Assembly (NCBI GenBank): GCA_002270565.1
Contig: NQMI01000088.1
Location: forward strand, 136,782 to 200,781
Reading direction: 5' to 3'
From: Stenocarpella maydis
Taxonomy: Eukaryota; Ascomycota; Sordariomycetes; Diaporthales; Diaporthaceae
DNA: 64,000 nt
Part shown: positions 57,771 through 64,000 of the stretch, in pieces
Layout: every line of letters begins with the position of its first letter
Numbering within the stretch: the first letter of the stretch is position 1
Translations under genes and position numbers: made by a program
The notes under the pieces: generated by a model
The model's input: only the letters and a program-made list of their open reading frames with translations
Databases searched by the model: none
Told to the model about the DNA's origin: nothing

Positions 57771-58929
57771 CATGAAAACTCAGTATTAGATTAAATTAAA
57801 ATCTTAAGAGTAAATAATTTAAATTATACAAGTCAATATTAGTTAAATAAAAAGTTAAAAAATATTAATGATAATAATACTTTATTTTAAATAATATAGT
57901 TTACTAATAAGTAAACTATATTAGTAAGTTAATTAATTCTAAAATATTTACTTCTTTTTATTAACCTTAGCATCTCATTAAGTCTAATTAATTAATACAA
58001 GTTAATATTAATTAATATTAATTATATTTAACTACTTATTTTCAGCTAAATGTACCACTTTAAAAGAGTTAAAATAAATATGAAAAGGCTTATAAATATT
58101 AAGGTATTAATAAAATTATTTTTTAATATTAATTATATTCATAATTTTTATATTATTTTTATATTAACTCATTTATTTCAATATTTAGTATATTAATATT
58201 TTGTAAGAATAATATATATTATATTTTTCAAGAAAAAAACTCTTTTAGTAATTTAAGCTACTTAGAAATTCAAAAAGAATTAATAAATAGCCTTTGCTAT
58301 ATAGCAATAGTATGTACATATATATAGTTCTAGTTAATAGTTCTATAATTACTTGCTTAATTATTCTCTATAGGGGAAGCAAGAGTATTGTAATGATCAG
58401 AGGGTTCCGAGTTACCTAAAGCCCAAGGGATCAAGGGTTTATATTCGGGATATATTATAAGGCGGTAATTAAGCAATATTCATTCTAACTAATAATGATC
58501 ACTAGCTATAAGGCTATCCAGTAGGTAAACTAAATACTTAGATTAACAACTAAAGAGTCTATTCTATAAAAGCTATCTACTATAGTGATAACTATATCTT
58601 TATATATTCCAACTCTTTAGTATTATTAATGATGGATCATCTAGGCTAGCGATAGCTTTATCAATCCACCCCTATAATCAATAAGACCGCTAACGGTCCT
58701 ATCGGTCTACCCTTGCTTAGTGGGTCCTCAACCCTAACCCTGATAGGGTAGCTAACTGCTGACTTAGGCGGAGCAACCTTTTGGGAGCGATTCCGTGGCC
58801 TGCAGGGGTTGTCTTCTACAGTAGTCATTAGCTAATAGGCGCAAGTTTATAATATTATCTCCCTCCTTACTTCCTTTATCCCTAAAGGTACTTCTATAAG
58901 TTTTTTATTCCTTCTCTTAGTTTTAATTC
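57771..58929. other. AT-rich RIP-like block
   Basis: AT-rich and stop-dense. A TGTAATGATCA string at 58389 followed by a less AT-rich stretch looks like the start of an LTR, but I could not find its end or a partner. At 58640-58840 a GC-richer island has no recognised coding or RNA content. Confidence 0.45.
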
Positions 58930-59485
58930 TACCTTCCTAATTTGTTATATCCGATAGAGTTAAGGATTCCCAGGTCTCTAAAGCGCCTTACTATTCTAAG
59001 AAAACCAAGCAGAGTGAATTCTTATCTACCGCTATTTTTTCTTGAAATTTAATTATACTAACTTATTTATCTTATACTGCTATTAAGACACCCTATATTA
59101 CCTCTAAAGAGGATTCCTCTTGCTATTATAAGTATATTTATAGGAAGCAGGAGTATTATAATATATATAGGCTTATACCTACCTAGATATAAAAGATTAC
59201 TAAGATGCATTCCTAGATTAAGAATAAGTTAGATATAGCTAAGAAGGAGGCTATACTTGCAAATATAAAGGTTAGCTATCTATACAAGCAGCATCATTTA
59301 TAGGCTGAGAAGATGGCGCGTGTGATACACTATGGTATTAAGATAATTAATGAGCTAGATTATATGGAGAAGGAGGAGGCTGAGGCTGAGCGCATGTGGA
59401 TTGCTGAGCAATCTGCTGAAGTTGCTTATTAGAGCTCTATAGAGGATGCTAGGGAGATAGTACTACAGGAAGTTTTATTACATTC
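58930..59485 (+). pseudogene. Transposase-like C-terminal remnant
   Basis: The plus strand keeps an almost open frame broken by a few TAG codons. It includes IKNKLDIAKKEAILANIKVS, AEKMARVIHYGIKIINELDY and MEKEEAEAERMWIAEQSAEV. The Lys/Glu-rich helical tail with an R-V-I-x-x-G-I pattern resembles the C-termini of fungal pogo-like transposases. The remnant is cut by the solo LTR at 59486. The family is a guess. Confidence 0.4.
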
Positions 59486-60057
59486 TCTGATGAATTTGTG
59501 CTATAGAATAGCATTCAGTTCAGTGTGTGTGTGTTTCGGCAGGGTCGCAGTATGGTGCTCTGAGGCGAATTGGGATGATTGACAATGGTCTGGACAACTT
59601 TGTATTGAATTAAGTTGGGCTTCTGTAAGCCCTCCTTATATACCCTCCGACGTCGTCTCACCCCTGGGCACGCTGCGGTAGGCTCTGGTGCAAATTTGCA
59701 AATGCCGGAAAATTCGCCCTTCCAACACACCATCTTTGGTTCCAAACAACTAGCCAACCACAGCCCTAGCAATGCCCAAATTAAGTACATACAAACTTCA
59801 GAAATCAGGCTATCTAATGCACTAAGTTATATACCTTTTGGGTAAGAAATAAGGGTAATGCAGAGGTCTGAATTAAGGTGCAAATGCAGGCCAAAATAAT
59901 CGACTCACGGCCACCAAACTCATCTTGCGTCACGCACGCACTAGGCGTACTTAGCGAAAATCGCCTGACTCGCAAGTCTAGGGTAACTCCTTGCAAGAAG
60001 TCTAGGGTAACTCCTTGCACGAAGTGCCAACGCCCTACTGAGCGGTTCCGTTTAACA
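59486..60057 (-). mobile_element. Solo LTR (copy B), inverted relative to copy A
   Basis: 572 bp nearly matching the reverse complement of 46323-46916, flanked by a 5-bp direct repeat CATTC (59481-59485 and 60058-60062). It has two of the 25-bp units where copy A has three, plus a longer GTGTGT run near its 3' end. The host sequence on either side is AT-rich and mutated while this LTR is not, so it is a younger insertion. Confidence 0.8.
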
Positions 60058-60879
60058 CATTCTAAGGGTAATATTAGTATTTTCAACTAGAGTTCCCTAA
60101 TAAATAAAGGTATTGGTTAGTCTGAATTTATAGGTACTAATAATAATGAGAGTATACCTATAGATAGCCTATCTAGTTATTAACTTATTTACTAGGAATT
60201 AAATTTTAAGTATATAGTCTTAACTAATCATAGTTATATTTATTCCATAGGTTTACTAGTTATATTGCATTTCTTGCTATTTTTTATTTCCTTATAATTA
60301 GTATTTACTAAGGTAGTGTAGTACTAGTACTAGTCTTCCTTTAAGTGTTTCCTAGGGTTACCGATATTTGAGTCCTGGTCTAAAAAGAGTGGCTGGTAAC
60401 TGTAGTTTTAAAGTGTATCTTTACTAGTAATTATAAGGTTCTGGAGTAGCTTAGTTAGTTGTTATGGAAGTCAAAGGTGGCTTAACTAGTAACCTTAGGG
60501 TTGGGGTGTATAGGTTATTCCTTAAGCTGCCTGGGTAATATTCTGATTAGTTATTACTTTATTTTACCAGGGTTTATTTTATGCGGGTTTCATTATAGTA
60601 TTAGGTTTATTATAATGCTTAGTTAGTTATGCTTGGTTTTAAGTTTAGCCTATTTTCTAGTTTTAGGATATTAGTTTGTAGTGGTTTTTGCATTATATTC
60701 CTAGAGCTTACCTTTATAGTATATTAGGTTTTCCTTTAGTTCCCAGGTATTTTCACTTATATTATAGCCTTTCTATTTAATAAGGTATTCTATTATGTCT
60801 TTATATTACCTTAAATCCATTATTTATTTTACCTTTTATTCCTTATTATACTTATTAATAGTTTTAATCTATATCTTGA
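60058..60879. other. AT-rich sequence between LTR copy B and the pol remnant
   Basis: Noncoding and AT-rich. It may contain the 3' end of the gypsy-like element or the rest of the remnant split by LTR copy B. I cannot define an LTR here. Confidence 0.4.
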
Positions 60880-63700
60880 ATTTTATATTTTTAGGTGCTG
60901 GTTCTAAAAGTAAAATATAGAAGTTATTATATTATTTTATTCCTTTAGGTAAGGATAGTTTATAGTTGATATTGAATCATTTCTATAAAATTTTAAAAGG
61001 GCTAATTTTCTTATAATTAAGCTTATTACTAGGTTGCTTGGTTTTAATATTCTGTTAAAGGAGGTAGACCTTATCTCCCTCCTTAAGAATTAATTCCTTA
61101 ATTCTTTTCTAATTTACATATTTTATTATTTATTCTATTTAAAAGAAAGTTCTTTTTAGATATCTTTCTAGATTTATTTAATTTATATTACTTTTTATTC
61201 CGCTAATTCTGCTAGTATTGCATTTAGTAGCGATTTATGGTATACTTGTAGCTTATATTTATAGAATGCAAAGAAAGATAACTATTTAGTTATGCTAGTA
61301 GTTATGCTATTATAAGCAAATTATGCTAATAGTAATAGCTTAACCTAATTATCCTATAGTTGGTTAATATAGTATTAAAGATATTATTCTACTATTTAGT
61401 TAATTTATTCTGTTTATCCATCTATTTATAGGTATATTATTATTAATAGTTTATATTTTTTAAGCTAGTTTATTAATAACTTTTAAAAGTTTAATATGAA
61501 GAGCTTATCTCTATTTAAGATAATTTCTTATAGCATTCTATAGTTACTTATAATAATTTATAGAAATATATATACGAGTTCTTCTGCTATGCTAAGTTGC
61601 TTATATAATATAAAGTATATATACTTACTCAGTCTGAAAACCACTACTAGAACACTATTATATAGTACTCTAGTTAAGGGTTCTCATAAGAGTGATAGCT
61701 TGATTATAAAGTCTAGACTAATAGATAACCATATAGTTATAGATACTAGTAGGGGCTTTAAGAGTCCATATGGTGCGTACTAGGAGGCCTTATTTTTATT
61801 ATATAAGTTACATTAGCTGATAATATTCTTAACCTTCTTTTTAAGGTTAGGAATTCAATAGTTTCATTAAATTCTTTTAATTATTACTACAATTCCTTAG
61901 TAGCTATATACTAGTATTTCATAGATTTCCTTAATTAACTTATCCTATTCCCTTAGATTAATAGTGGTCTTCTAAGTTAGGGAGTTAATTCTGATTGCAA
62001 TATTAAGCTCTTAGTTAAGGATAAGGCTTCCATGTTCTTAAGGTTTAAAGATTATCTATTCCGTAGGTAATTCTTTATTCTAATAATTAGGTCTCCTGCT
62101 AAGTACATCTGCCCTAGCATTCTTAATTCCATTTATATAGATAACTTTAATATTAAATTATAATAAGAATTGTATATATCTAATTTATTATTTATTAAGA
62201 TCTTTAGTCATTATAAAGATAATAAGATTTTTATAGTCTATATAGAGCTTAATCTATTTCTTAGCTCTAATAAGGTAGTATTATTATTCCTAAAATGCAT
62301 ATATTATAGCTATAAATTCTTTATCTAATGTAATATATTGGGTTTGTAGTTTATTAAACTTCTTGCTAAAGTTTATAATAATGTATATTCTTCCCTAGGT
62401 GTCTTTCTATGTGAGTTTTCTACCTGTAGCATTATCTAGGACATTTATATAGACTTTAAATTCTTTCTTTAGTTTTACTTTTTTAAATATAGGATCTTCT
62501 ATAACTTTTTCTTTAAGCATTTAAAAGGCTTTATATTCTATATCTATTTATCTAAAAGTAAGGTCCTTTTTAATAAGGTTTATTAATAGTTTCATAATAT
62601 TACTATATCATATAATAAATTATTAGTAGAAGTTAATATAGCCTAAGAATGCCCTAATATCCTTAATATTTATAAGTATTAGCTAATCCTAAATAGCTTC
62701 AACCTTTTCTTCTTATATCTTAAGTTTTCTTAATTTAATTATATACCTAAGGTAATTAACTTTTTATATATACTAGTTGTATTTTTCTAGTTTTATAAGG
62801 AGGTTAGCATCTTAGAGTTTTTAAAGGACTTGTTTAATATACTCCTTATATTCTTTAAGAGTGTCTAAGAAGATAAGGATATTATTAAGGTATATAATAA
62901 TAAAGACATCTAGGTATTTATATAGGATATAGTTAATTATTTCTTAAAATAATATAAGTGCATTAGTTAAGCTAAAGGGTATAACCATTATCTTATAATG
63001 CCTATAGCATATTCTAAATGCTATCTTCTATTCTTCCCCTTCTTTTATTTAAATAAGGTTATAGTTATATTTTAAGTTAATGCTATAAACTATTTCACTC
63101 CTCTAAGTTGATCTTATAGCTCCTTAATAAGAAGCAGGGGATATTAGTCTTTAATTATAATATTATTAAGTTGCTAGTAGTTAATATAAAGTTATAGTTT
63201 TCCATTCTTCTTTAGTATAAAGAGGATTAGGTATCCTGCTAGTAATTATAATGATCTGATAAATCCTTTCTTAAGGTTCTCATTAAGGTATTCCCTAAGT
63301 GCCTTAAGCTATTCCTTATTAAGTTTATAAATAGGTTTAAATTATAATATAGTTTCTAATTTTAAGAGTATCTTATAATCCCATTATATATATTATAATA
63401 GCACTATATTAAGTTTCTCCTAAAATATTTTCTTAAATTTATAATATTCTTTTAATATTTATGCTAGTTTATCTATATTTATTCTTCTTTTAGGTATAGG
63501 AAGTACTACTATATTGGTTAGTAGTATATTATATATTAATTGTTTGGTTAGGTCCTTTAAGGGTTGGTCTATAGTGAATTAATGTTTTATTTCTAGGAGT
63601 AATAATTTCTTAATTAACTTGAGCCTTTCTATAAGATACTTAAGAGGTTTAATCCTTCTCTGTTTTCTTTCAGTTGGGCCTCCCGCCTATTTGCAGAAGT
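60880..63700 (-). pseudogene. RIP-degraded Ty3/gypsy retrotransposon pol
   Basis: On the minus strand, reading from 63700 downwards, the order fits a Ty3/gypsy pol. Reverse transcriptase is at about 63400-62500, including DQLRGVK, and VFIIIYLNNILIFLDTLKEY at about 62920-62860, where the catalytic YLDD has become YLNN. The FLGYINFY segment and an RNase H-like stretch follow at about 62650-62250. Integrase traces (QLVKLLLLAFAYNS-like, broken by stops) occur at about 61450-61300, and a basic post-integrase stretch ends near 60880. TAA/TAG replace former Gln and Trp codons throughout, as RIP does. Limits are approximate and no LTRs were found in the window. Confidence 0.75.
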
Positions 63701-64000
63701 AACCATGAGTCTATTTAAGTATATCATCTATTTACTATCCTTAATAATATAATTCCTTCCTGTATTACTAATTGTAACCTTCTCTTAGGGAATACCATTA
63801 TCTTAAAAGATCTAGCTAGTAGTTTAATTAATTTATAGGTTAGTGTGAGAGTGTGTGCGTAGGTGCTGAGGGCCCCACTAGTTGCCCAGTCACCCAGTGT
63901 GGCCCGTGCGCCCACACCCTCTAGGACCAAAACCTCGCCCTCACAACACTTCGCAACCTTTCCTCTTAGATAGAAGGTAGCGCCGACTTAACCTTAATTG
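63701..64000. other. Window edge, upstream part of the retroelement
   Basis: AT-rich to about 63840, then a short GC-richer piece that includes a minus-strand frame (63724-63930). By position it could belong to the retroelement upstream of reverse transcriptase, but no protease or gag motif is visible. Confidence 0.3.

Overview
The window is nuclear DNA of a filamentous ascomycete (Pezizomycotina, most likely a Sordariomycete; the genus cannot be told). The evidence is short spliceosomal introns (about 51-214 bp, mostly GT..AG with CTNAY-like branch sites), GC-rich coding regions, long intergenic leaders, and sharply bounded AT-rich blocks in which mobile-element genes are peppered with TAA/TAG codons. 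That last pattern is what repeat-induced point mutation (RIP) leaves. I resolved fourteen genes, ten of them with introns, and checked that every spliced model stays in frame to a stop.

Layout. 1-870 is an AT-rich block of unknown content. 0.9-43.4 kb is a gene-dense GC-rich island: an F-box/LRR-like protein (+), an uncharacterised nuclear-type protein with a C-terminal helical domain (+), the U5 snRNP GYF protein LIN1 (+), the replication-repair factor MUS7/MMS22 (-), a tiny three-exon membrane-protein gene (+), cytochrome oxidase subunit COX5 (+), mitochondrial ClpX (-), glycogen branching enzyme (+), ATP synthase beta ATP2 (+), a mitochondrial AAA ATPase (-), TFIIH subunit TFB1 (-), 2-oxoglutarate dehydrogenase E1 KGD1 (+) and the Fe-S assembly WD40 protein CIA1 (-). 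From 43.7 to 47.3 kb lies a decayed Mutator-like element with 43-bp terminal inverted repeats; a solo LTR with a 5-bp target duplication is nested in it. A second GC-rich segment (about 47.3-57.7 kb) carries an MHYT-domain membrane sensor (+), a truncated pogo-like transposon remnant, and mitochondrial glycerol-3-phosphate dehydrogenase GUT2 (+). The rest (57.8-64 kb) is AT-rich transposon graveyard: a transposase tail, a second copy of the same solo LTR in inverted orientation, and a Ty3/gypsy pol remnant on the minus strand.

Biology. Most genes are housekeeping. Six act in or are targeted to mitochondria (COX5, ClpX, ATP2, the AAA ATPase, KGD1, GUT2) and CIA1 uses a mitochondrial product, so the island is rich in energy metabolism. 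They are separate transcription units on both strands, with no sign of an operon or a secondary-metabolite cluster. The points most worth following are the 71-residue small gene at 17.7 kb, the possible fungal AFF4/Ebp1-like elongation scaffold at 5.7 kb, a ClpX that keeps an LGF loop, the GC-AG intron in the branching enzyme, the MHYT sensor, and the nested mobile elements with intact boundaries.
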